64,000 nucleotides of DNA from Mycobacterium lacus (GTDB lineage: Bacteria > Actinomycetota > Actinomycetes > Mycobacteriales > Mycobacteriaceae): the NCBI RefSeq assembly GCF_010731535.1, contig NZ_AP022581.1, positions 3,295,952-3,359,951 of the forward strand, written 5' to 3'. Each line of letters opens with the position of its first letter. Within the stretch, counting starts at the first letter, position 1. Positions 8,393-16,942 of this stretch are shown in pieces. The notes beneath the pieces are model-generated. The model did not search any database and was not told the DNA's origin. It was given only the letters and a program-made list of their open reading frames with translations. The translations under genes were made by a program, and so were the position numbers.

Positions 8393-11300
8393 GTGCTGCT
8401 GGAGGAGCTCAAACCGGGACTGCGTGTCGACGGGCTGATCCCCGCCGAGGCGGTGACCGTCATTGCGGCGCAGTGGCATGGCACCGACGCCCTTGAGCTG
8501 ACGTACAAGACCACCGCCGGTCATCTCGGTCAGCAGGTCGTCTTCCGCAAGGATCAAGACGGCCTCAACGTCGCCGCCTCCGGCAGCCGCCCGTTCGACG
8601 CCCCCGCCGCAGACTTCAAGCTGGTGGCCGAGGCCCAGCGCATCACCCTCGCGGGCCTGTTCGACCCAATGCTCGCCGTGGCCACCAGCGACGTGCGCCC
8701 GCTCCCCCACCAGATCCGCGCGGTCTATGGCGAACTGCTCCCGCGCACCCCGCTGCGCTACCTGCTCGCCGATGACCCGGGCGCCGGCAAGACGATCATG
8801 GCCGGCCTGTATATCAAGGAGCTGATCCTTCGCGACGACGTGAAGCAGTGTCTGGTCGTCGCGCCGGGTGGGCTGGTCGAGCAGTGGCAGGATGAGCTGT
8901 TCTTTAAGTTCGGGCTGCGCTTCGACCTGCTGACCAATCAGCTGATCGACGCCATGGTGAACCTCAACGTCTTTCAGACCAACCCGCTGCTCATTGCCCG
9001 CATGGACCAACTGTCGCGCAACGACGAGCTGCAAGCCCAGCTCAGGGAGACCGAGTGGGACCTGGTCGTCGTCGACGAGGCGCACCGGATGGGCGCCCAC
9101 TACTTCGGGGCGAAGCTCGAGAAGACCAAGCGCTTCCTGCTCGGCGAGCTGCTCGGCAAGATCACCCGGCATCTGCTGTTGATGACGGCGACGCCACACT
9201 CGGGCAAGGAGGAGGACTTTCAACTGTTCCTCACCCTGCTGGATCGTGACCGCTTCGAGGGCAAGCGCAAGAAGTCCGCCGACACCACCGGCATCATGCG
9301 GCGCATGGTCAAGGAGGACCTGCTGACCTTCGAGGGCAGGAGGCTGTTTCCGGAGCGGATCGCCGAGACGGTGCCCTACGAGCTCACCGAGCTGGAGTAC
9401 GACCTCTACGAGCAAGTCACCGCCTATGTGCGGGAGGGCATGAACCGCGCGGATCGTGTTGGGGGCAAGCGTAAGAACACCGTCGGCTTCGCGCTGACCG
9501 TGCTGCAGCGACGCCTGGCGTCCAGTCCCGAGGCGATCTACAAAAGCCTCGTGCGCCGCTCCGAGCGCCTGGAACGCAAGAAGCAGGAGATCCTCAACGG
9601 CACGTACGTCGAGAAGGAGCCGAGCATCGACCTGGAGAGCCTGGACGCCGACGAGTACAACGCCGAGGAGATCGAACAGATCGAGGAGGAACTGCTCGAC
9701 GCCGCCACCGCGGCCCAGACCGTCGAGGAACTCGACGCCGAGCTTCGCGAACTCGCCGCGCTCACCACGGTGGCCAAGCGGGTGCGCGATTCGGGGACCG
9801 ACCGCAAGTGGACCGAGCTCAGCACGATCCTGCAGGACCACGCGCTGACCACCGACAAGGACGGTCGGCCGCGCAAGTTCATCATCTTCACCGAGCACCG
9901 CGACACCCTCGACTACCTCACCGCCAGAATCCGCTCACTACTGGGGCGACCCGACGCCGTGCAGGCCATCCACGGCGGCGTCCGCCGCGGCGACCGCCGC
10001 ATGATCACCGAGGAATTCACCAAGAACCGCGATTGCCAAATCCTGCTGGCCACCGACGCCGCCGGCGAGGGGCTCAACCTGCAGGCCGCGCATCTGATGG
10101 TCAACTACGACCTGCCGTGGAACCCCAACCGCATCGAGCAGCGGTTCGGTCGTATCCACCGCATCGGCCAGGAAGAGGTCTGTCGGCTGTGGAACGTCGT
10201 CGCTAGTAACACCCGTGAGGGCGAGGTGTTTGTCCGGCTGCTGATCAAGGTTGAAGAGCAGCGTAAAGCCTATGGCGGCAAAGTGTTTGACGTGCTCGGC
10301 GAGGCGTTCGCCGAGACACCGCTGCGGGATCTGCTGCTGGAGGCGATCCGGTATGGGGATCTGCCCGAGGTCAAGGCCAAGATGCACCAGGTCATCGATA
10401 GCCGGGTGTCGATCGGGCTCAAGGAGCTACTCGAAGAGCGCTCGCTGGCGGCCGAGCACCTTGCCGAGGCCGATCTCGCTGCCCTCCGGGCCGCGATGGA
10501 CGAGGCCCGAGCCCGCCGCTTGCAGCCCCACTACATCGAGCTGGCTTTCAAGGCGGCGTTCACCCAGCTCGGTGGCCGCATCGCCAAGCGCGAGCAGGGA
10601 CGATACGAGATCGCCAACGTGCCAGCACATGTCCGTGCCGGCAAGCACGGGCCGATTGCGACCAAGTATGACCGAGTGACCTTCGACCTCAATCACGTTC
10701 AGCCGGACGGGCTGGCCCGTGCCGATCTGCTCGCGCCGGGTCACCCGCTGCACGACGCGGTCATGGCCGAGGCCATCCGCCGGCACGGCGGTGTGCTCAA
10801 CAGTGGCACGGTGTTGGTGTCGTCGACGTTGGAGGAGCCGCATTTGCTGGTCGGCGTGGTCGAAGAGGTGGCTGATGCCACCGGCGCGACGGTTTCCCGA
10901 CGCTTCGGCTACGCCTACGTCGACAGCTTCGGCACCGTCACTGCGGCCGGGCCGGCGCCCTACCTGGATTGTGTGGCTGCCCCGGACGTGCCGCCGGTGA
11001 CGGCGGCCCGGCAGCTGCCCTGGCTGGCCGAGGCGGAGGACAAGGCGACCAGCTGGATCATCGCGAATCGACTGCCCGAGTACCTCGCCGAGGTGCGGCC
11101 ACGACGATCCGCGGAACTCGCGAAGACCCGCGAGCTGGTGACCAAAAGGCTTGAACGCGAACGGGATCGACTCTTTCTTGACGCCGCTGTCGCCGCTGAG
11201 AAAGAGCAAGCGGGCGAAAAGCCCAAGGAGTCCGCGGAAAGCCTCAACCGCAAGGCGGTCGATCTCGACGTCAGGTTGCGCAGGCGGTTGGAGTTGCTCG

Positions 11301-11803
11301 CCCAGCAGGCGCTGATGTCGACCAAGCCGCCGCGCATCCTCACCGCGGCTCTGGTCCTGCCGGTGGCCATGGTGGAAGGCGACCTGCCTGCCGCGGCGCC
11401 GATCCATGCGACGGAAACCAAGGCGGTGGAACGCCGCGGGGTCGAGCTGGTGCTGGCGCGCGAGCGCGAGCTCGGCCGCAAACCGGTGGAGCAGGCGTTC
11501 ACCAACAAGGGTTTCGACGTCCTGTCGACCGCACCGAATGGCGACACCTACCGCATCGAGGTGAAGGCCCGCCTGGACGGGGCGAAGGACTTCTTCGTCA
11601 CCCACAACGAGGTGATGGTCGGCAAGAACGCCGTGCCGCGCTACCGGCTTGCGCTCGTCCGGGTCGATCCCCGCGGGGCGCAGCACGACGAGGTCCGCTA
11701 CCTCGATAACCCATTTGCCGCCACGGATCTCGGCGGCTTCGAGGCCACCGGCATCCGCGGCGACTGGGACAGGATGTGGAGGAAAGGCACGGAACCCTTC
11801 TGA
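8393..11803 (+). CDS. SNF2/DEAD-type helicase with DUF3883 (Hma-like)
   Basis: A large superfamily 2 helicase of 1136 residues. GTG 8393 is preferred because GGGAGG lies 5 bases upstream; an in-frame TTG at 8369 would add 8 residues. Walker A is ADDPGAGKT (about 125-133), the DEAH box is VVDEAHR (about 226-232), and motif III-like TATPHSG follows. The helicase C domain ends with RFGRIHRIGQ (about 583-593). A helical middle part follows, and a DUF3883 nuclease-like domain lies near the C-terminus (RIEVKARLDGAKDFF and NEVMVGKNAVPRYRLALVRV). The stop overlaps the methylase start (TGATG), so the two are translationally coupled. Together with the DUF1156 methylase and DUF499 ATPase this matches Hma-type predicted phage-defence systems. 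Its role in substrate recognition or DNA translocation is inferred. Confidence 0.88.
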   Translation: MLLEELKPGLRVDGLIPAEAVTVIAAQWHGTDALELTYKTTAGHLGQQVVFRKDQDGLNVAASGSRPFDAPAADFKLVAEAQRITLAGLFDPMLAVATSDVRPLPHQIRAVYGELLPRTPLRYLLADDPGAGKTIMAGLYIKELILRDDVKQCLVVAPGGLVEQWQDELFFKFGLRFDLLTNQLIDAMVNLNVFQTNPLLIARMDQLSRNDELQAQLRETEWDLVVVDEAHRMGAHYFGAKLEKTKRFLLGELLGKITRHLLLMTATPHSGKEEDFQLFLTLLDRDRFEGKRKKSADTTGIMRRMVKEDLLTFEGRRLFPERIAETVPYELTELEYDLYEQVTAYVREGMNRADRVGGKRKNTVGFALTVLQRRLASSPEAIYKSLVRRSERLERKKQEILNGTYVEKEPSIDLESLDADEYNAEEIEQIEEELLDAATAAQTVEELDAELRELAALTTVAKRVRDSGTDRKWTELSTILQDHALTTDKDGRPRKFIIFTEHRDTLDYLTARIRSLLGRPDAVQAIHGGVRRGDRRMITEEFTKNRDCQILLATDAAGEGLNLQAAHLMVNYDLPWNPNRIEQRFGRIHRIGQEEVCRLWNVVASNTREGEVFVRLLIKVEEQRKAYGGKVFDVLGEAFAETPLRDLLLEAIRYGDLPEVKAKMHQVIDSRVSIGLKELLEERSLAAEHLAEADLAALRAAMDEARARRLQPHYIELAFKAAFTQLGGRIAKREQGRYEIANVPAHVRAGKHGPIATKYDRVTFDLNHVQPDGLARADLLAPGHPLHDAVMAEAIRRHGGVLNSGTVLVSSTLEEPHLLVGVVEEVADATGATVSRRFGYAYVDSFGTVTAAGPAPYLDCVAAPDVPPVTAARQLPWLAEAEDKATSWIIANRLPEYLAEVRPRRSAELAKTRELVTKRLERERDRLFLDAAVAAEKEQAGEKPKESAESLNRKAVDLDVRLRRRLELLAQQALMSTKPPRILTAALVLPVAMVEGDLPAAAPIHATETKAVERRGVELVLARERELGRKPVEQAFTNKGFDVLSTAPNGDTYRIEVKARLDGAKDFFVTHNEVMVGKNAVPRYRLALVRVDPRGAQHDEVRYLDNPFAATDLGGFEATGIRGDWDRMWRKGTEPF

Positions 11804-13470
11804 TGACCCCACCGTACAAGCGCAAGCTGATCGAGGTCGCGCTGCCACTGGAGGCGATCAACCGGGAGTCGGCGCGGGAGAAGTCGATTCGGCACGGTCA
11901 CCCGTCGACGTTGCACCTGTGGTGGGCGCGCCGTCCGCTCGCTGCGGCCCGTGCGGTGCTGTTCGCGCAGCTTGTCGACGACCCGTCGGCGCGGCCCGAG
12001 GAGTTCCCCACCGAGGAGCTGCAACGCAAGGAACGCGACCGGCTGCATAAACTCATCGAACGACTTGTGGTCTGGGAGAACGTGCGCGACGAGAAGCTGC
12101 TGGCCGAGGCGCGCGCCGAGATCCTCAAATCGACGGACGGCAAACCGCCGCCCATCCTCGATCCGTTCGCGGGCGGCGGCACGATCCCGCTGGAGGCACA
12201 ACGCCTCGGGCTCGAAGCCCATGCGTCGGACCTGAATCCCGTTGCAGTGCTGATCAACAAGGCACTCATCGAGATTCCACCCAAGTTCCGCGACCAGCCA
12301 CCGGTATTCCCGGGCTTGGCGGAGTCGGAGATTCGGTCCTGGAAGGGCGCCGAGGGGTTGGCGGCCGACGTTCGCGCGTACGGGGCGTGGATGCGCGACG
12401 AGGCCGAGAAGCGGATCGGGCATCTGTACCCGAAGGCGACACTGCCCGATGGATCGAAAGCCACTGTTATCGCGTGGATTTGGGCGCGGACAGTGACATG
12501 CCCCAACCCTGCCTGCGGCATCGAGATGCCGCTTGTGAGGAGTTGGTGGTTGGGCAAGAGGAAGGGAAAAGAAGCGTACGTCGTGCCAAGCGTCGTCGAT
12601 TCGTCGCACCCTTCTGGTCAGCGGGTCCGATTCGAGATCGGGCACGACGCGAAGCGGGCGCCTGCGACCGACGATGGAACAGTCGGCCGCACGGGAGCGC
12701 ATTGCGTCGCATGCAAATTCCCGGTTCCCCTCAACTACATACGTGCCGAGGGGCAAGCCGGTCGGATGAACACACAATTGATGGCGATAGTCGCGGAGGG
12801 CAATCGCCAACGAGTCTACATCGAGCCGAGCGTTACACATGAGGCTGCCAGCGATGTCGATCGCCCCGGGGACGTCCCGATGGGCGAATTGCCTAAGAAT
12901 CCGAGAGATTTCAAGACACCCAATTACGGCATGACCAAGTGGGCCGACCTCTTCACCAATCGGCAGCTCGTGGCACTCACGACGCTCAGCGACTTGGTCG
13001 CCGAAGCGCGCGACCGTATTCGGTCTGACGGCGGCTCCGTCGAATACGCGGACGCCGTGGCCACGTACCTCGGTCTTGCAGTCAGTCGCCTCGCCGACTA
13101 CGGGTCGACGATCTCGACATGGATGCCTGACCCGAAGAATGAGGGCATCCGAAACACGTTTGCTCGTCAAGCAATTCCCATGACATGGGACTTCGCCGAA
13201 GCCAATCCCTTTAGTGATGCCTCCGGGAATCTTGGCTTCATGCTCCGCGGGATCACCCGAGTCCTCGAAGCGCTCGTGGTAGGGAAGAGCGGAGATGTCG
13301 CCCAACAGGATGCCTCTGAAGCGGTCAAGCGATCCGCCGTGATCTCGACCGACCCCCCGTACTACGACAACATCGGATACTCCGACCTCTCGGACTACTT
13401 CTACGTATGGCTGCGAAGAAGCCTTCGACGCGTCTATCCCGAACTGCTCTCAACGATGCTTGTGCCGAAG

Positions 13471-15030
13471 CCCTCTCTGGCAGGGTTAGTTGAGACAGCA
13501 GGGTTCGAAAATATCTGACCAGGTATTGAGGGCAAGTAAGGATTGCAACGAACAATGACGGCGACTTTGGCTGAGGTCCGGAAGGGTAGCGCCGATGATG
13601 AAGGCGTGGGAACCGATTCGGCCCAGGGTCCGCGGGCGGATCGTCCCCGGCGGCGCAACTTCACCCCGGAGTACAAGGCGGCCATTGTGGCCGAGTACGA
13701 CGCGTTGACCGAGCCGGGTGCGCGGGGTGCGCTGCTTCGGCGTGAGGGCCTGTACTCATCGCACATCGTGGAGTGGCGCCGAGCGCGCGACGCGGGCGCG
13801 TTGGACGGCTGGCCCGGTCAGGCGGTCGTGGTAAGGACCGCGACCAGGCCGAGATCGAACGGCTACGGAAGCGGGCCGAACGGGCCGAGGCCGAGCTTGA
13901 ACGCACGAGGGCCGCGTTGGATCTGGTGGGAAAAGCACACGCGCTCTTGGAGACGCTCTCCGAGAGCACGGGCACGCGGCCCGGGTCGAAGAAGTGATCG
14001 CACAGTTGCTGCCCGAGGTGGAGCGGCTGACCTCGACCGCGAAGGCGTGCGCGCTGCTGGGCAAGCCGCGCGCGAGCCTGTATCGGCAGCGCAACCGCCC
14101 TGCCGGTCCACGCCGCAAACCCGGGCCGAGCGGACCGCCGCCCAATGCGCTCGACGCGGCCGAGCGCACGCAGATCCTTACGGTGTTGTGCCAGCCGCGC
14201 TTCGCCGACAAGGCGGTCGCCCAAGTGTGGGCCGAGCTGCTCGACGAGGGCGTCTACCTGTGCTCGCAGTCCACGATGTACCGGATCCTGCGCACGCACA
14301 ACATGACCCGCGAACGGCGGCGGGTAGCCACACACCCGCCGCGGGTCAAACCCGAGCTGGTCGCCCACCAACCCAACGACGTGTGGTCCTGGGACATCAC
14401 CAAATTGGCGGGACCGGTGCGCGGCGAGTTCTACCAGCTCTACGTGATGCTGGACATCTTCAGCCGCTACCCCGTCGGCTGGCGCGTCGAGTACCACGAG
14501 GACGCCGACATCGCCAGGACTGGATGGCCGAGCTGACCGCGCTACACGGGCGGCCCGGCGCGATCCACGCCGACCGGGGTTCGGCGATGACGTCGAAGAA
14601 CGTCGCCCAGCTGCTAATCGACCTCGGCGTGGCGCGCAGCCACTCGCGCCCACGGGTGTCAAACGACAACCCGTTCAGCGAATCCCAGTTCAAAACGCTG
14701 AAGTACCGCAACGATTTTCCCGAACGGTTCGACTCGATCGAGCACGCCCGCACCTGGTGCAAAGACTTCTTCGACTACCTGCGCCACGAGCACCGCCATT
14801 CCGCGCTCGGCCTGCACACACCGGCGTCGGTGTACTTCGGCACCGCCGCCGACATCCAGGCCAAACGAGCCCGGGTCATGGCCGATGCCTACGCCGCCAA
14901 CCCCAACCGGTTTAGCAGCCCACCACAGCCCCCGAAACTACCGACCGCGGCATGGATCAACCCACCGACCCCACAACCGAAAATAGTGTCCACATAGTGA
15001 GACGCTGTCTCAAACACCTTGACAGCTACC
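13471..15030 (+). mobile_element. IS3-family element, copy 3 (in methylase)
   Basis: A 1560-bp copy, the longest of the three, with a perfect 4-bp duplication GAAG at 13467-13470 and 15031-15034. It has the same orientation as copy 1, so recombination between copies 1 and 3 would delete about 11 kb including mntA, the abiE operon and the helicase. The short ORF created at its left end (…SLAGLVETAGFENI) is read from the inverted repeat and appears at each copy. It is not a gene. Confidence 0.93.
13555..14997 (+). pseudogene. IS3-family transposase, copy 3
   Basis: Same 480-residue-class transposase. This copy misses one G in the GALDGLARSGG segment (about 13805), has an extra AG near 13963 relative to copy 1 that puts the N-terminal half in a frame ending at 13997, and misses one C near 14515 in DIAQDWMAEL. 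The DDE residues (WSWDITKL, HADRGSAM, NPFSES) are present but in two different frames. The 4-base GTGA overlap at 13994-13997 looks like an orfA/orfB junction but is not supported by copies 1 and 2. Confidence 0.85.
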
Positions 15031-16174
15031 GAAGGCCGAGGAGTTGGTCGCGAACCCCTATCGGCACGGCGGAAAGGACGCGGCAGAGGACTTCTTCGAG
15101 GAGGGATTCCAAAGCGTCTTCCACCATGCACGAACCGGTGCTTCGAAGGACTACCCGATCACCGTTTACTACGCATTCAAGCAGAGTGAGACAGACGAGA
15201 GCGGCCGGACGTCTACCGGGTGGGAAACCCTGCTGGAAGGCATGATCCAATCCGGCTGGGAGATCACGTCCACCTGGCCGCTTCGGAGTGAACGCGGTGG
15301 CCGAATGATCAGCGTGGGCACAAATGCGCTCGCGTCATCGATCGTTCTTTCGCTCCGACCAAGGAATAATAGTGCTCCCACGACCGACCGACGTGGGTTT
15401 ATCGCGGTGCTGGAGGCCGAACTTCCGGACGCATTGCGGCAACTCCAACATGGACAGGTTGCGCCCGTTGACCTTCCGCAAGCGGCGATCGGGCCTGGCA
15501 TGGCGGTGTTCAGCCGGTACAGCGCCATCCTCGAAACCGACGGCTCAAGAATGACTGTCCGCTCAGCTTTGGCTCGCATCAACGAAATCCTCGACCAGGT
15601 GCTCAATGAGCAAGAGGGCGATTTCGACGCGACGAGTCGCTTCGCTATCGCTTGGTACCGCCAACATAGCTACGGCGTAGGCAAATTCGGCGACGCCGAC
15701 AATCTTGCCCGCGCCCGGAACACCAGCGTCGATGCGATGGACCGCGACGGCATCGTCACGTCACGCGCGGGGAACGTCCAGCTAATCAAACCTGCCGATC
15801 TGAGTTTGCAGTACGACGTCGTCCGCGACTTGCACACGAGCAACTGGGAAGCCCTACACCATCTCATCAAAGTCCTTGAACGCGACGGAATCCCAGCGGC
15901 AGGTGACTTTCTGAATGCCGCACTCAGCCGTCCCGATGGTGCCGTAGACGCCGACCTGGTCAAGGAGCTGGCTCACCTCCTGTTCAGGATCGCCGAGTCC
16001 AACGGGTGGACCAAGGACGCGCTGAGCTTCAACAACCTGGTGACGAGCTGGCCCGAGATCGTCGACGCCGCCCGCGCCGAGAACGTGTCGGCGGCACCAC
16101 AAGGCTCCTTCGACTTCGTCGACCAGGACGACTGATGCGGTCCCAGAGCGCCAGTGCCACAAATTGCGGCACCG

Positions 16175-16591
16175 TCAAGGAAGCAGGGTGAAGGCGTCGG
16201 CATGGCGCGGACGTACGACGCTGAAGTGGCGACGGTCGAAGGTCGCAATCTCCCCGATGGCTAAACGCTCCGCGGTGGTCACCACGGATGCGTCGACACT
16301 GCCCAGCGGCAGGTCCCGATACCGCGCGACCAGCTCGGCGATTCGAATCCAGTCGGAGGCGGCCACCGGCTCGACACTGAATGCGCCGTCTGCGAGGTCA
16401 CCGAGGAAGCGCACCTCCGGTTCCGCGCCGAGGCGGGTACCCAGCAGGTAGACCACCTCGGTGATGACGAGCGTCGGCACTATCAGCGGTCCGGGATGCG
16501 TTTCGAGCAGCGCCAGCGACGAAACATGGTGAGCGTCGTCCGCGTCGACATAGGCATACAGCGGGCCGGCATCGACGACGATCGCGGCTAT
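16175..16591 (-). CDS. vapC: VapC-type PIN ribonuclease toxin, odd start
   Basis: A PIN domain of about 135 residues. The acidic site is visible: Asp in IVVDAGPLYAYVDADD, Glu in LVITEVVYLL, Asp in GSVDASVVTTAERL and Asp in IATFDRRHF. VapC toxins cut tRNA or rRNA. The open frame begins upstream of ATAGCCGCGATC at 16591 with no ATG, GTG or TTG available before the conserved N-terminal strand. ATA at 16589-16591 sits exactly where the usual ATGA overlap with the vapB stop would be (here ATAG). Either ATA is used weakly or the start codon has been lost by mutation. The gene lies between the methylase and the ATPase of the Hma-like cluster, on the other strand. Confidence 0.75.
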   Translation of the reverse strand: MAAIVVDAGPLYAYVDADDAHHVSSLALLETHPGPLIVPTLVITEVVYLLGTRLGAEPEVRFLGDLADGAFSVEPVAASDWIRIAELVARYRDLPLGSVDASVVTTAERLAIGEIATFDRRHFSVVRPRHADAFTLLP

Positions 16592-16815
16592 CGCCCGACC
16601 TCCGTGGCGAGAATTTCCTCGATGCGCTCGGAGACATCGGCGCGGCCGCTGCGGCCGGCTCCCGCAGCGTGAAGCCGGCGACGGCCGCTGGATTGATCAA
16701 AGTAAGCCTCAAGCGCGGCGCGGCTGATCTCGGAGATGGTCAGATTTCGCCGCTTGGCCTCATGCCGCAAACGGGCGTCGAGAGCATCCGAGATCTTGAT
16801 CGTCGTCCGCTTCAT
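16588..16815 (-). CDS. vapB: VapB-type ribbon-helix-helix antitoxin
   Basis: About 75 residues, starting MKRTTIKISDALDARLRHEAKRRNLTISEISRAALEAYF, a CopG/Arc-type RHH DNA-binding domain, followed by a charged C-terminus (SERIEEILATEVGR) of the kind that wraps around the PIN toxin. An in-frame ATG at 16827 would add four residues. The stop overlaps the vapC frame. It is expected to bind VapC and repress its own promoter, which would lie in 16816-16896. That interval also carries the promoter of the divergent DUF499 gene, so the two could interfere. Confidence 0.8.
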   Translation of the reverse strand: MKRTTIKISDALDARLRHEAKRRNLTISEISRAALEAYFDQSSGRRRLHAAGAGRSGRADVSERIEEILATEVGR

Positions 16816-16896
16816 GTATGCCAGCATACCCTGATCACGTGAGTCGGCGGGAGCCTTCGCCACGAAGAGCGGTGCGACCTCGCTTAATTGTCGCCG

Positions 16897-16910
16897 CCTT
16901 CGACTAGCGT
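16897..16910 (+). promoter_or_regulatory. Shared promoter motif before DUF499 gene
   Basis: Second exact copy of CCTTCGACTAGCGT (first at 8352-8365). TAGCGT fits the TAnnnT -10 pattern, and ATTGTC about 17 bp upstream is a possible weak -35. The downstream gene starts 32 bp later after GGGAGGACG. The repeat suggests that the helicase-methylase unit and the ATPase gene, separated by VapBC and here by an IS, are expressed together. Confidence 0.6.
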
Positions 16911-16942
16911 CATTACCTGTCCACATTGGGAGGACGACGGAC

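Larger units (their letters stand above)
11803..16135 (+). pseudogene. DUF1156 DNA methylase, IS-interrupted
   Basis: Two halves of one 922-codon gene: 11803-13470 and 15035-16135. The first half has the DUF1156 N-terminus (IRHGHPSTLHLWWARRPLAAAR), SAM-binding motif DPFAGGGTIPLEAQ (about 120-133), two Cys pairs (TCPNPAC and CVACK) that look like a zinc ribbon, and the catalytic DPPY motif (STDPPYYDNIGYSDLSDYFYVW, about 515). IS copy 3 follows codon 556. Deleting the element and one GAAG duplication restores LVPKAEELVANPYRHGG with no other defect seen. The intact enzyme would methylate adenine or cytosine amino groups and mark host DNA. As it stands, the protein ends 16 codons into the IS, after the DPPY motif. 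Confidence 0.9.

Noticed and set aside
8294-9898. Long open frames opposite the helicase, DUF499, mfd and other large genes
   Set aside because: They lie antisense to genes with clear domains, have His/Arg/Gly-rich composition produced by high-GC codon bias, and show no motif. They are shadows.
13994-13997. Programmed frameshift between orfA and orfB in the IS3-type transposase
   Set aside because: Only copy 3 has the orfA stop at this point. Copies 1 and 2 read through it in one frame, and there is no A6G-type slippery run.
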